The translations under genes and the position numbers were made by a program. Of a DNA stretch of 64,000 nucleotides, positions 1 to 9,323 are shown in pieces (position 1 is the stretch's first letter; each line of letters starts with the position of its first letter). The notes below the pieces were generated by a model, which saw only the letters and a program-made list of their open reading frames with translations, had not been told where the DNA came from and made no database searches. The stretch comes from Aerococcus christensenii (GTDB lineage: Bacteria > Bacillota > Bacilli > Lactobacillales > Aerococcaceae), in the NCBI RefSeq assembly GCF_001543105.1, contig NZ_CP014159.1:930001-994000 (forward strand), given 5' to 3'.

Positions 1-36
1 TACAATAGAAAAGAAGTAAAAATAAGGAGGCTTATT

Positions 37-1860
37 ATGCAATATCGTTTGGATCTATCCAATGCAACGATTAAACGAAGAGCGGGACAAAGTTTAAAGA
101 ATAATCAAATAAAATTTGGACTAGCCGTTCTTTTGAACGCTGTGATTATTTTAGGAATAACAAGTGGAATAATGGGACTGTTGAAGGTAAAAATCGTTTT
201 GCCTGAGCAGAGCTTGGATCAATTTTATGTTCAAACTCCTTCTTTTTTAAGGACGCTACTTGTTACTTTTAAGAATCAATGGGCAGCTCAAGATCTCATG
301 ATAATGGGAGGAGCCATCTTTGTATTGACCTTTTTATGTACACAATTGCAAGTTTTCGGCTTGACTTGGGGCAGTTTAAACATGGCAGATAGTGGGAAAT
401 TTAGTTGGAAATCGGTGTGGAGTCCGTTCACACATCGCCCTATTCGTCATTATTTTTTATCTCTTTTATCAGGTATTATTCAATATATGGCTACTTTTAT
501 TTTTGTAGGGACTTTTGTTTGTTTACTTGCTTTTTATTCTGTAGTCATTGTATCAACAGGACGTGCAGCAATTGGCCAGTGGACCTATTATCTTATTCAT
601 GCCTTGTATTTGACGATTATGGCCTTGGTAATGATCTTAGTGGGATTGTTTTCCGGATGGCTCTATTATGGCTTTAGTTTAATGACTTATCCATGCTATG
701 ATAATAGAAAGACAGGATTCTTCCGTGCTTTAAGAATGAGCTGGAGTTTGATGTCCGGTAATCGTGTGAGACTATTTAAATGGCGGATTTGGTACCGCCT
801 ACTCCCCGCTGCTTTAGTGACCGGCGTATTGGCTGGAATTATTGGAGCAAAGGATATTTTTATGACGAAGGGAACATCTTCTCTAGGAGAAATCGGCATT
901 TGGACAGGTACAGGGGCTATAGCCTTTCTCTATATTTTATTCAATTGGCTGAAATCTTATGCAGTTGAAGCTGTCTTTTACCGCGAATTAACGTATCAGT
1001 ATGCTTTTGCTCTGAATGAAAAATATCCAGGATTTGGAGCTGCTCCTGCTAAAGATCTTTCCACTTTTTATCACACAGAAGAGAGACCACAATTTACAGC
1101 AGATACGGTAGCTGTTGATGCAGGCATGCTCTTGGGACAAACAGCGGATTTGAAAGTTGAAGAAGATACGCTTTCAGAGGAAGCCTTTAAGGAACACTTT
1201 GGACCAGCTGAATCGGAAAAAGAGAGTGAAACGTTAAAAATTAAGAAACCCCAGGAGATTCCTCCTTTGTATGATTGGAATGTGACAGAAGGAGAAGAAA
1301 CGAAGACAAGTCTTACGCCCCCTCCAGAAACAGGGAAAAAGTTAGCAGAAGATGATCATCCGATTTTGGTGATGTCGGATGTGGGAGAAGAAGAAAAGAT
1401 CTCTTACGTTCCTGTCAAAGATCCTGATGAGATAGAGCCAATAGAAGAACCTAAAAAAATTCTTGAAAAGGAGGAGGAGTATGACTTTGTTGATCCTGGC
1501 TATGTCCTTGATAAAAGTCAACAAACTCCTGTGCAGCCTGCAGCTACTGTATTTGCACCATCGGAAGAACCAGAAATTGAAAAAGCTGAACAGCCTTTAC
1601 AGCCTGAGCATGTGGAGCCTATTTTGAACATTCAGGATAAGAGAGATGTTCAAGTTAATCAATTAAAAAGTGAGGAGAAGATAACTATGGAAAAACAACC
1701 TTATAACCCTTATGGATACAATACACCTAAACGGACTAATTTTAAGAAAACTGAACACACTGAAGAGATTATTTTAGGTGCAGATAAAGCACAAGCAGAT
1801 AATTATAAAAACAGTTTGATTCGTCCAGGAGATTTTGAAAAAGAAGATGACAAGAAGTAG
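37..1860 (+). CDS. DUF975-family integral membrane protein with long acidic tail
   Basis: The 607-residue protein has an N-terminal half (about residues 1-330) with several hydrophobic segments typical of DUF975 (TIGR/Pfam uncharacterised) membrane proteins, including the family-like opening with RAGQSLKNNQ just before the first membrane span. The AAGGAGG box seven bases before the ATG supports the start. Family members are normally about 200-300 residues; here residues about 340-607 form an added hydrophilic, Glu/Lys/Pro-rich tail without recognisable domain, probably disordered and cytoplasmic. Function is unknown for the family. The gene is a single unit, closed by a terminator shared with uvrC on the other strand. 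The family call is good; the role cannot be inferred. Confidence 0.75.
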   Translation: MQYRLDLSNATIKRRAGQSLKNNQIKFGLAVLLNAVIILGITSGIMGLLKVKIVLPEQSLDQFYVQTPSFLRTLLVTFKNQWAAQDLMIMGGAIFVLTFLCTQLQVFGLTWGSLNMADSGKFSWKSVWSPFTHRPIRHYFLSLLSGIIQYMATFIFVGTFVCLLAFYSVVIVSTGRAAIGQWTYYLIHALYLTIMALVMILVGLFSGWLYYGFSLMTYPCYDNRKTGFFRALRMSWSLMSGNRVRLFKWRIWYRLLPAALVTGVLAGIIGAKDIFMTKGTSSLGEIGIWTGTGAIAFLYILFNWLKSYAVEAVFYRELTYQYAFALNEKYPGFGAAPAKDLSTFYHTEERPQFTADTVAVDAGMLLGQTADLKVEEDTLSEEAFKEHFGPAESEKESETLKIKKPQEIPPLYDWNVTEGEETKTSLTPPPETGKKLAEDDHPILVMSDVGEEEKISYVPVKDPDEIEPIEEPKKILEKEEEYDFVDPGYVLDKSQQTPVQPAATVFAPSEEPEIEKAEQPLQPEHVEPILNIQDKRDVQVNQLKSEEKITMEKQPYNPYGYNTPKRTNFKKTEHTEEIILGADKAQADNYKNSLIRPGDFEKEDDKK

Positions 1861-1879
1861 AGATTTCTTGGAAGAGATG

Positions 1880-1927
1880 TAAAAAATCCATCTAGTCGTT
1901 AAAAGCAAACGACTGGATGGATTTTAT
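1880..1927. terminator. bidirectional terminator between the DUF975 gene and uvrC
   Basis: Arms of 18 bases at 1883-1900 and 1908-1925 pair almost perfectly around an AAAAGCA loop, with A-rich sequence on the left and T-rich on the right. It can terminate both convergent genes and overlaps the uvrC stop codon. Confidence 0.85.
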
Positions 1928-3720
1928 TTTTGGGAAGAAGTTAATGCGATAGCAAGTTCATGAATAGCTGTCGCTTGTTTTAGTGGAATGCCTAAGGATT
2001 GAATGTCCTTAATGGAAGCATTACGAATATTTTTAAGACTTTTAAAGTGATTTAATACTTTTTGACGTGTTTTAGGGCCGACACCTGGAAGATTTTCTAA
2101 ACGCGATTTGAAGGAATTTTTACTATGAAGTTGCCGATGAAAAGTTTTAGCGTAACGGTCGACTTCTATTTGAATGCGTTGTACGAGATGGAAAGCTTGA
2201 GATTTGGGATCCAGCGGGACAGCAGAGAGGCCTTCTCCAAAAATTAAATAGGAAGTGCGATGCTTATCATCTTTAACCATGCCTGCCACGGGGAGGCTTT
2301 CTAACCCTAATTCTTCTTTTAATACTTGACGTGCAGCATGAACTTCAATACTTCCTCCGTCCATTAAAATTAAGTGAGGAAGGGGCTTATTTTCTTTCAG
2401 AAGGCGACTGTATCGTCTGCGAATAACTTCTTGGCTAGCTGCAAATTCATTGGCTCCTTGGAAGGATTTGATTTTAAATTTTCGATAAGCGGATTTTTTA
2501 GGTTTCCCTTCTTCATAAACAACCATCCCACAGACATTATCGGCCCCTTGGATGTTAGAAAAGTCAAAACTTTCAATAGTATGTAGATAAGGCAAGCTAA
2601 GAGCTTGACTCAGCTCTTGGACTGCCCCTCGAGTTTTTTGTTCGTTCATTTCTAGTAATTTAAATTTTTGCTCATGGGCTAACTGGGCATTCTCTTGGGC
2701 GAGGATGAGCATTTTGTGCTTATCTCCACGTTGAGGTGTGACGACAGAAATATTAAGAGCTTCTTTAAGTAGAGATTTATCGATCGTTTTAGGGACGAGA
2801 ATTTCTTTGGGTAAAGTATGACAAGAATTATGGTAGAACTGGGCAATGTAGGTCGTCATTTCTTCTTCGGGGGTATTATAGCAAGGGAAGAGAGCAGATT
2901 TACGCTTGATAATTGAAAATTGTCTGAGGAGAAAGACTTGAATACTTATCCAGCCATGATCATAGTAATAGGCAAAAACATCTCGATTATTATAATGCTT
3001 ACTCATGATATTTTGCGGTTCTACAGTTTGTTCAATATAATGGATTTGATCTCTATAGTCGGCAGCTCTTTCGAATTGGAGGTTTTCAGCAGCTAGTTGC
3101 ATTTTCTGTTGAAGATCTTTTTTTATGGTTTTCACATTTCCATTTAAAAATTGAGTAATGTGTTGAATTTGTTTTTGGTAAGTTTTGGGATCAATGGGAT
3201 GATCACAGCAGCCAATACATTGTCCCAAATGGTAGTAAAAGCAAGCTCTTTTTTCCTTTCTTGAACATTTCCTTAGAGGATAAATCTTTTGGAGGAGATC
3301 TCTGGTTGCAGTGGCCGCGTTGATGTTAGGATAAGGTCCAAAATAAAGGCCACCATCTTTTTGAACATTGGAAGTGATAAGAAGTTGAGGATCTTTTTCT
3401 CGAGTAATTTTAAGATAAGGATACATGGTCCCGTATTTTAATAGGATGTTGTAATGTGGTTTGTAGCGCTTGATGAGATTGATTTCTAAGAGAAGGCTTT
3501 CCTTATTTGTAGTGGTCATAATAATTTCAAAATCAGCAATTTCTTGAACAAGTTGTGCAGTTTTGCCTGTATGATGACTTTTAAAATAGGAATGCACGCG
3601 ATTAAAAAGATTCTTGGCTTTGCCAATATAGATAATACGCCGATTTTTATCTTTCATGAGATAACAGCCAGGTTTTTTAGGGAGTAATTTTAATTTTTTT
3701 TCAATCCATTCGCTAGCCAT
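1924..3720 (-). CDS. uvrC: UvrC, excinuclease ABC subunit C
   Basis: UvrC makes the dual incisions around bulky DNA lesions after UvrA/UvrB recognition. The 598-residue protein has the N-terminal GIY-YIG nuclease domain (KPGCYLMKD, then IIYIGKAKNL), the cysteine-containing segment near residues 155-172, the UVR motif around residues 198-232, the RNase H-like C-terminal nuclease region and a final helix-hairpin-helix pair (LENLPGVGPKTRQKVL). Length matches the family. It is a lone minus-strand gene, divergent from the phosphoesterase gene. Confidence 0.96.
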   Translation of the reverse strand: MASEWIEKKLKLLPKKPGCYLMKDKNRRIIYIGKAKNLFNRVHSYFKSHHTGKTAQLVQEIADFEIIMTTTNKESLLLEINLIKRYKPHYNILLKYGTMYPYLKITREKDPQLLITSNVQKDGGLYFGPYPNINAATATRDLLQKIYPLRKCSRKEKRACFYYHLGQCIGCCDHPIDPKTYQKQIQHITQFLNGNVKTIKKDLQQKMQLAAENLQFERAADYRDQIHYIEQTVEPQNIMSKHYNNRDVFAYYYDHGWISIQVFLLRQFSIIKRKSALFPCYNTPEEEMTTYIAQFYHNSCHTLPKEILVPKTIDKSLLKEALNISVVTPQRGDKHKMLILAQENAQLAHEQKFKLLEMNEQKTRGAVQELSQALSLPYLHTIESFDFSNIQGADNVCGMVVYEEGKPKKSAYRKFKIKSFQGANEFAASQEVIRRRYSRLLKENKPLPHLILMDGGSIEVHAARQVLKEELGLESLPVAGMVKDDKHRTSYLIFGEGLSAVPLDPKSQAFHLVQRIQIEVDRYAKTFHRQLHSKNSFKSRLENLPGVGPKTRQKVLNHFKSLKNIRNASIKDIQSLGIPLKQATAIHELAIALTSSQK

Positions 3721-3750
3721 GAGTGACTTCCTTTCCTTTGTAACGCTTTT

Positions 3751-3836
3751 ATTATACCAAGAGCTCGGAAGAAATGACTAGAAAAGACTTTTGCAAGGAA
3801 GCTTTTAGGGACGAAAGGGGCGGCTTATGCTAGAAT
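3751..3836. promoter_or_regulatory. divergent extended -10 promoters for uvrC and the phosphoesterase gene
   Basis: On the minus strand TGGTATAAT (TATAAT at 3756-3751) lies about 30 bases before the uvrC start. On the plus strand TGCTAGAAT (TAGAAT at 3831-3836) lies before the phosphoesterase gene. Both carry the TGn extension and lack convincing -35 boxes. Confidence 0.5.
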
Positions 3837-3870
3837 AGACTTATTGGTGAACGAAAGTGAGGGAGGTATT

Positions 3871-4755
3871 ATGAAACATCGATTAGGGTCACTTGTTAAA
3901 ACTGCCCTATGCTTAGGCGGGGCGCTGGCGTATTACTATTATCAAAATTATTGCTTGCAATCGACACATTATATCTTGGAGAGTCCGGTTTATCCTTCAC
4001 AAATGGAAGGATTAAAAATCGTTCACTTATCAGATTTAAATCTTCCAGAGCAGAGAGTTCCTTTCTCTCAATTAATTCGAAAAGTGAAAAAAGAATGTCC
4101 AGGGATGATTGCCCTTACAGGAAATCTCATTCATCAAGAATTAGCTTTTAATCCTCAAGAATTAAAAGCTTTTGCTTCGGAATTGGTGGCTATTGCACCT
4201 ACCTTTATGGTCTATGGCGATCATGAAGTGCAAAGTACTTATTCTCGGCTTATGGAAGAATGTCTACAAGCAAGCGGGGTAAAAATGTTGCATGATCAAG
4301 CCATTACTTGGAACTATCAGGGAGACTCCATTACCATCATGGGCTTGATGGAAAAAGTGAATCGTCATTTTTTGAAGCGAGATCCTTTAAAATTTATTCG
4401 CTTAAGTAAGGAGCAGGAGGCTTTGCCTAAAATCCTTCTTGCTCACCATCCGGAAGCCTTCCTTCGTTATCATGATCAAGATGAAAAATCTCCAGATCTG
4501 GTTTTGACGGGTCATGCTCAAGGTGGACAGATTCAAGTTCCAGGAATAGGGGGCCTTTATGCTCCCAATCAAGGCTATTTTCCTTCGTATACAGAAGGGG
4601 TTTATCGCTTGCCAGGAAACCGTTACAAAGGAATGGTTATCTCACGGGGAATTGGACAGCCCCAATGGGAATTTCGTCTCCACAATCGTTCAGAGATGGT
4701 GTGTGTTACCCTCGTGAAGGATTGGCAAGCCTTTAAGAGTCGCTATATGAAGTGA
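3871..4755 (+). CDS. YkuE-like metallophosphoesterase with degenerate metal-binding motifs
   Basis: This 294-residue protein has one N-terminal membrane anchor (residues about 8-26) and a calcineurin-like phosphoesterase fold. The start is the ATG after GGGAGG, not the TTG further upstream. Order and spacing of the five family motifs are clear but the ligands are altered: D55-L-N57 instead of DxH, TGN85 instead of GD, YGDHE (D117) instead of GNHD/E, LAHHP retained, and GH215-A-Q217 instead of GHxH. Four of seven usual metal ligands are therefore replaced. Relatives act on lipids or phosphate esters at the outer membrane face; this copy may be inactive or use another chemistry. It stands between uvrC and a helicase gene and may share transcription with the latter. 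Confidence 0.8.
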   Translation: MKHRLGSLVKTALCLGGALAYYYYQNYCLQSTHYILESPVYPSQMEGLKIVHLSDLNLPEQRVPFSQLIRKVKKECPGMIALTGNLIHQELAFNPQELKAFASELVAIAPTFMVYGDHEVQSTYSRLMEECLQASGVKMLHDQAITWNYQGDSITIMGLMEKVNRHFLKRDPLKFIRLSKEQEALPKILLAHHPEAFLRYHDQDEKSPDLVLTGHAQGGQIQVPGIGGLYAPNQGYFPSYTEGVYRLPGNRYKGMVISRGIGQPQWEFRLHNRSEMVCVTLVKDWQAFKSRYMK

Positions 4756-4791
4756 GAGGGCTCTACTAGAAATTAAAAAGATAGGTGACCT

Positions 4792-6105
4792 ATGGAAAAT
4801 CAAACAAGATATCCTTTAAATGTAGAAAATCAAGGAAATTTAACTGAAAATGAGAGAAAATTACTTCTTATTTGGCAAAGCCAGGGATTTGATAAAGCAA
4901 GCTTGATCCAAGAAAAAGCTTATCTCCCTATTCGACAAGGGGAAAATATTCAAGGCATTTCACCTACAGGAACTGGTAAAACATTAGCTTATTTGTTACC
5001 TCTATTAGCAAATACTGAAGCCAATCATTATTTACAACTTGTGATCGTAGCCCCAACTCAGGAATTAGCTGGGCAAATTCAAACGGTTGTGAAAGTGTGG
5101 AGCAAACCTTTAAATTTACATTCTCAGCTATTGGTTGGAGGGGCTAATCTCAAACGGCAAATCGATCAGCTAAAACATAAGCCAGAGATCATAGTCGGAA
5201 CGCTCGGAAGGCTAAATGAATTAGCAGATAAGAAAAAAATAAAATTAAATCAAGTGAAAGCTTTTGTCCTAGATGAAGCGGATCAACTAGGAGGAGAAGA
5301 GCGGTTAAGCTTTGTGAAAGCTTTCTATGATCGATTACCAAGAAGCTGTCAAACCTTAGCTTTTCAAGCTACGGTTCAGGAGAGCGAAAAGTTAAGTCAG
5401 GTGATGGATTTAACAGAAGTTATTGACGTGAGAAATCAGGTTGGCCCTAATCAGAATCGAAAATATACCTATATAAAAATGCCTGTCAGGAAACGCATAG
5501 ACGGGCTCAGACGATTGGCTCATTTAGAAGGAATGCAAGCCTTAGTCTTTGTTCGGGCAAAAGCAGATATTGAAAAAATTAAAGCTCAGCTAACCTACCA
5601 CGGGATTCCTTGCGAAGGGTTACATAGTGATTTATCTTCTCAAAAGCGTCAACAGATCATGCAGGCGTTTCATCAAGGAAAATTAATTTATTTACTAACG
5701 ACAGATGTGACCAGTCGGGGAATTGATATTCCTCATTTACCTTATGTGATTGAGTATGATTTAGCGACTGATCAAGAAAGTTATATTCATCGAGCTGGGC
5801 GTACAGCAAGAATGGGTAAGTCGGGAACGATTATTAGCTTGGTCAATAATGACCATGTTATTCGAGAGTTGAAACATTTATTGCCTAAAGATCAAGTTCT
5901 CGTCGAATATTTCTTGTATGAGGGAGAACTTAGGGATTGCCCACCAGAGAAGACTTTTGACAAAACAAAAGCAACCTTGAAAAAGAAAAAAGAAAAGAAA
6001 AATAAGGCAAGGCCAAACGTTCTTCTCGGTAAGGAAAAACCGCATAAAAAGAAAAATAGAAAACGACAGCAGAAAAATAAAGGGGCAGGTCGCTTTAAAA
6101 AGTGA
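4792..6105 (+). CDS. DEAD-box ATP-dependent RNA helicase
   Basis: The 437-residue protein shows the helicase motifs in order: Q-motif region with IQEKA, Walker A SPTGTGKT, PTQELAGQ (Ia), VGTLGRL (Ib), DEAD (II), QAT in place of SAT (III), TSRGIDIP (V) and HRAGRTARMG (VI). The last 50 residues are a very basic Lys/Arg tail, probably RNA-binding. It resembles the CshB/YfmL type that works in ribosome assembly or cold adaptation, but the exact orthologue cannot be fixed. It is followed 32 bases later by glmU. Confidence 0.93.
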   Translation: MENQTRYPLNVENQGNLTENERKLLLIWQSQGFDKASLIQEKAYLPIRQGENIQGISPTGTGKTLAYLLPLLANTEANHYLQLVIVAPTQELAGQIQTVVKVWSKPLNLHSQLLVGGANLKRQIDQLKHKPEIIVGTLGRLNELADKKKIKLNQVKAFVLDEADQLGGEERLSFVKAFYDRLPRSCQTLAFQATVQESEKLSQVMDLTEVIDVRNQVGPNQNRKYTYIKMPVRKRIDGLRRLAHLEGMQALVFVRAKADIEKIKAQLTYHGIPCEGLHSDLSSQKRQQIMQAFHQGKLIYLLTTDVTSRGIDIPHLPYVIEYDLATDQESYIHRAGRTARMGKSGTIISLVNNDHVIRELKHLLPKDQVLVEYFLYEGELRDCPPEKTFDKTKATLKKKKEKKNKARPNVLLGKEKPHKKKNRKRQQKNKGAGRFKK

Positions 6106-6137
6106 GAAGACTTAGCCAATGAAAAGGAGAACAAGAA

Positions 6138-7523
6138 ATGAAACGTTTTGCTATTATATTAGCTGCAGGTAAAGGGACAAGAATGAAGTCCAAAAAATAT
6201 AAGGTGTTACATGAAGTGGCTCATAAGCCTATGGTTGAACATGTCTTGGATCATGTGTCTTCAGCGGGATTTGAGAAAGTTATAACGATTGTAGGATTCG
6301 GAGCTGAAGAAGTGAAAAAAGTTTTAGGATCACGGACGAAGTTTGCTCTGCAAGAAGAACAATTAGGAACAGGCCATGCGGTTTTACAAGCGGAACAGTT
6401 TTTAGGCCGAGAAAAGGGAACAACTTTAGTGATTTGTGGGGATACGCCTTTAATTAGCCAAGAAGTTTTAGAATCTTTAGTCCAAAAGCACGCGGAAGAA
6501 GGAGCGAAAGCAACGATTCTTACGGCTCAAACGGAGCACCCTTTTGGTTATGGACGGATTATTCGCGACCAAGATGGATTGGTTCAAAAAATTGTGGAAG
6601 AAAAAGATTCGACAGAAGAAGAGAAACGTGTGACAGAAATTAATACGGGAACCTATGTATTCGATAATGAAAGTCTCTTTGAATGCTTGCACCAAGTAGG
6701 CAATGATAACGCACAAGGAGAATATTATCTACCAGATGTGATTGGAATTCTTCAAGCACAGGGTGAGCGAATTGCTGCGTATCAAATGGAGGATTTTAGT
6801 GCATCTTTAGGAGTAAATGATCGTGTAGCTTTGGCGAAAGCTAACCAACTTTTCTATCAAAGAAATAATGAAAAGTGGATGAAAGCAGGAGTTACCTTAG
6901 TAGATCCCTCTTCTACTTATATTGATCCAGAAGTGGTTATTGGAGAAGATACAGTGCTAGAGGCTAATGTCCGCCTCTTAGGTAAAACGACAATTGGACC
7001 GGATTGTGTTATTGATGCCTATTCGACAATTAGAGATAGTCAAATTGGACAGGGAGTGGTTATTCAATCCTCTCAAATTGAAGAGTCTCAAGTAGGCGAT
7101 TATGTCACGATTGGACCAATGGCACACCTTCGGCCAAAGTCTAAACTTGAGGATTATGTTCATATTGGAAATTTTGTGGAAGTGAAGAATGCTACTTTAG
7201 GCAAACATACCAAAGCCGGCCACCTCACTTATATTGGAGATGCTGATCTCGGAGAAGATATTAATGTTTCGTGTGGTGTTATTTTCTGCAATTATGATGG
7301 TGTTCAGAAATATCGGAGTCAAATCGGAGACCATAGCTTTATCGGTTCCAATGCTAACCTGGTGGCACCAGTGAATGTCAGTGATCATAGTTTTATTGCA
7401 GCGGGGTCTACAATTACCAAAGATGTGCCTTCTAAGGCGCTGGCTTTAGGACGCTCCAAACAGGTAAACAAGGAAAATTATTGGGATAAACTCCCAATTT
7501 CTAAAAATCAATCGAATTCCTGA
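6138..7523 (+). CDS. glmU: GlmU, bifunctional UDP-GlcNAc pyrophosphorylase / glucosamine-1-P acetyltransferase
   Basis: GlmU acetylates glucosamine-1-phosphate and couples it to UTP, giving UDP-GlcNAc for peptidoglycan and teichoic acids. The N-terminal uridyltransferase domain opens with LAAGKGTRMKS; the C-terminal part is a left-handed beta helix of hexapeptide repeats (about residues 250-440) with the acetyltransferase segment RPKSKLEDYVHIGNFVEVKN. Length (461) is standard. AAGGAGA precedes the ATG. prs follows, as in many Firmicutes. Confidence 0.97.
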   Translation: MKRFAIILAAGKGTRMKSKKYKVLHEVAHKPMVEHVLDHVSSAGFEKVITIVGFGAEEVKKVLGSRTKFALQEEQLGTGHAVLQAEQFLGREKGTTLVICGDTPLISQEVLESLVQKHAEEGAKATILTAQTEHPFGYGRIIRDQDGLVQKIVEEKDSTEEEKRVTEINTGTYVFDNESLFECLHQVGNDNAQGEYYLPDVIGILQAQGERIAAYQMEDFSASLGVNDRVALAKANQLFYQRNNEKWMKAGVTLVDPSSTYIDPEVVIGEDTVLEANVRLLGKTTIGPDCVIDAYSTIRDSQIGQGVVIQSSQIEESQVGDYVTIGPMAHLRPKSKLEDYVHIGNFVEVKNATLGKHTKAGHLTYIGDADLGEDINVSCGVIFCNYDGVQKYRSQIGDHSFIGSNANLVAPVNVSDHSFIAAGSTITKDVPSKALALGRSKQVNKENYWDKLPISKNQSNS

Positions 7524-7601
7524 ACAACTTCCTGTAGAAGTATGTTAGAATAGATACTAGAGACGTTTTAGTATTTATTTGATTAGGAGGAGCCTACGAT
7601 A

Positions 7602-8570
7602 ATGTCTGATATAAAAGTATTTTCTCTTAATTCCAATGAACCATTGGCTGAGAAGATTGCGGCATGTATGGGAGTAGAATTAGGAAAGATTGTGGTTAAC
7701 CACTTTAGTGATGGTGAAATTCATATTAACATTGAAGAATCCATCCGTGGGGATCATGTCTTCATTATTCAATCTACCTCAGCGCCCGTAAACGATAACT
7801 TGATGGAGTTATTGATTATGATTGATGCTTGCCGTCGAGCAAGCGCTGAACAAATTAATGTGGTCATTCCTTATTTTGGTTATGCTCGTCAAGATAGAAA
7901 ATCAAAACCACGGGAGCCGATCACATCCAAATTAGTTGCTAATATGATTGAAAAGACTGGAGCAACTCGTGTGCTTGTTTTGGATTTACATGCAGCACAA
8001 ATTCAAGGATTCTTTGATATCCCAGTAGATCATCTCTATGGGGCGTCCTTATTAGCTAATTATTTCCTAGATAATCCTAACTATGTTGAAAAAGATATTG
8101 TAGTGGTTTCTCCTGACCACGGTGGAGTAACGCGTGCGCGTAAATTAGCTGAGTTCCTTAACGCGCCTCTAGCTATTATTGATAAACGTCGTCCGCGAGC
8201 TAATGTGGCAGAAGTAATGAATATTGTTGGAGATGTTCGGGGTAAGGACTGCATCATTATTGATGATATCATTGATACAGCAGGAACTATTACAGTAGCT
8301 TCTAAAGCTTTGATGGAAGCGGGGGCAACTTCTGTGAATGTTTGCTGTACCCATCCTGTACTTTCCGGCCCTGCTATTGAGCGGTTGCAAAATTCAGATA
8401 TTCGAGAAATTATAGTTACAGATACTATCAATCTTCCAGAAGAAAAGAAGATTGACAAGATTAAAGTGGTAACAGTGGCAGAACTGATTGCAGAAGCCAT
8501 TATTCGGATTCAAAATAATGAATCTGTGAGTCCATTGTTCAGAGAGAAATTCAAAGGCATTCGACACTAA
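7602..8570 (+). CDS. prs: Prs, ribose-phosphate pyrophosphokinase
   Basis: Prs transfers pyrophosphate from ATP to ribose-5-phosphate to give PRPP for nucleotide, His and Trp synthesis. The 322-residue protein has the flexible-loop segment [11 protein letters not shown], the [12 protein letters not shown] segment and the PRPP-binding loop [13 protein letters not shown]. An AGGAGG box precedes the ATG. It follows glmU and ends at a terminator. Confidence 0.97.
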   Translation: MSDIKVFSLNSNEPLAEKIAACMGVELGKIVVNHFSDGEIHINIEESIRGDHVFIIQSTSAPVNDNLMELLIMIDACRRASAEQINVVIPYFGYARQDRKSKPREPITSKLVANMIEKTGATRVLVLDLHAAQIQGFFDIPVDHLYGASLLANYFLDNPNYVEKDIVVVSPDHGGVTRARKLAEFLNAPLAIIDKRRPRANVAEVMNIVGDVRGKDCIIIDDIIDTAGTITVASKALMEAGATSVNVCCTHPVLSGPAIERLQNSDIREIIVTDTINLPEEKKIDKIKVVTVAELIAEAIIRIQNNESVSPLFREKFKGIRH

Positions 8571-8602
8571 CACTTATTTATAAAATAAGAAAAGGGACGA
8601 AT

Positions 8603-8636
8603 AAAAAGCTATCGGAAACTCCCGGTAGCTTTTTAT
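8603..8636 (+). terminator. intrinsic terminator after prs
   Basis: AAAAAGCTATCGG and CCCGGTAGCTTTTT pair around a short AAACT loop and are followed by T-rich sequence. Confidence 0.85.
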
Positions 8637-8738
8637 ATGGTGTGATTTTTTATAAAAATGGATTAAAATATAGAAATGAAGAAAACATCTGTACTTCTTT
8701 TTGGGGTACGGCTTTTCTTGCGTGAAAAGGAGTTAAAA

Positions 8739-9302
8739 ATGAAGTTAGTAGTAGGGTTAGGAAATCCAGGCAAAGAATATGAAAATACACGACATAATGC
8801 CGGTTTTATTGTGGTGAATGAATGGGCTTATCGCAGTCATGAGGAGTTTAATCGGCAGGCTTTTAATGGCGTTTATTTTCAAAAGCAAGTGGCTGGCGAA
8901 AAAGTTCTCGTAGTAAAGCCTACAACATTTATGAATTTATCCGGACAATGTGTGGCTGGCTTCATGAATTATTACAAATTAGATTTAGAAGATCTTTTAG
9001 TGGTTTATGATGATATGGATATGGAAGTTGGACGTTTACGTTTAAGGAAAAAAGGTTCTGCTGGCGGACATAATGGAATGAAAGATATTATCAAATGCTT
9101 AAGCAGCCAAGAAATTCAACGGATAAAGTTAGGAATTGGGCATCCTAAGGGCAAAGGCTCCGTGGTAAACCATGTCCTTGGGCACTTTTCAACTGAAGAA
9201 AAGGAAGACATGTTAGAAAGTACTACCTTAGCAGCAGATGCTATTGAAGATTGGATACAGGGTGTTTCCTTTGAGCAATTGATGAATCGTTACAATCACT
9301 AA
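8739..9302 (+). CDS. pth: Pth, peptidyl-tRNA hydrolase
   Basis: Pth releases tRNA from peptidyl-tRNAs that drop off the ribosome. MKLVVGLGNPGKEYENTRHN at the start holds the catalytic His in TRHNAGF; KPTTFMNLSG and the DDMD / GSAGGHNGM segments are family hallmarks. The chosen ATG gives 187 residues, the usual length, and has AAAAGGAG nine bases upstream; a longer reading frame starting at 8676 is not supported. mfd follows 21 bases later. Confidence 0.96.
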   Translation: MKLVVGLGNPGKEYENTRHNAGFIVVNEWAYRSHEEFNRQAFNGVYFQKQVAGEKVLVVKPTTFMNLSGQCVAGFMNYYKLDLEDLLVVYDDMDMEVGRLRLRKKGSAGGHNGMKDIIKCLSSQEIQRIKLGIGHPKGKGSVVNHVLGHFSTEEKEDMLESTTLAADAIEDWIQGVSFEQLMNRYNH

Positions 9303-9323
9303 CAACAAAAGAAGAGGAATGGT

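Noticed and set aside
8081..8500. A 139-codon minus-strand frame inside prs
   Set aside because: It lies fully opposite a well-conserved gene, has no ribosome binding site and a Ser/Thr/Ile-rich composition typical of antisense shadow frames.
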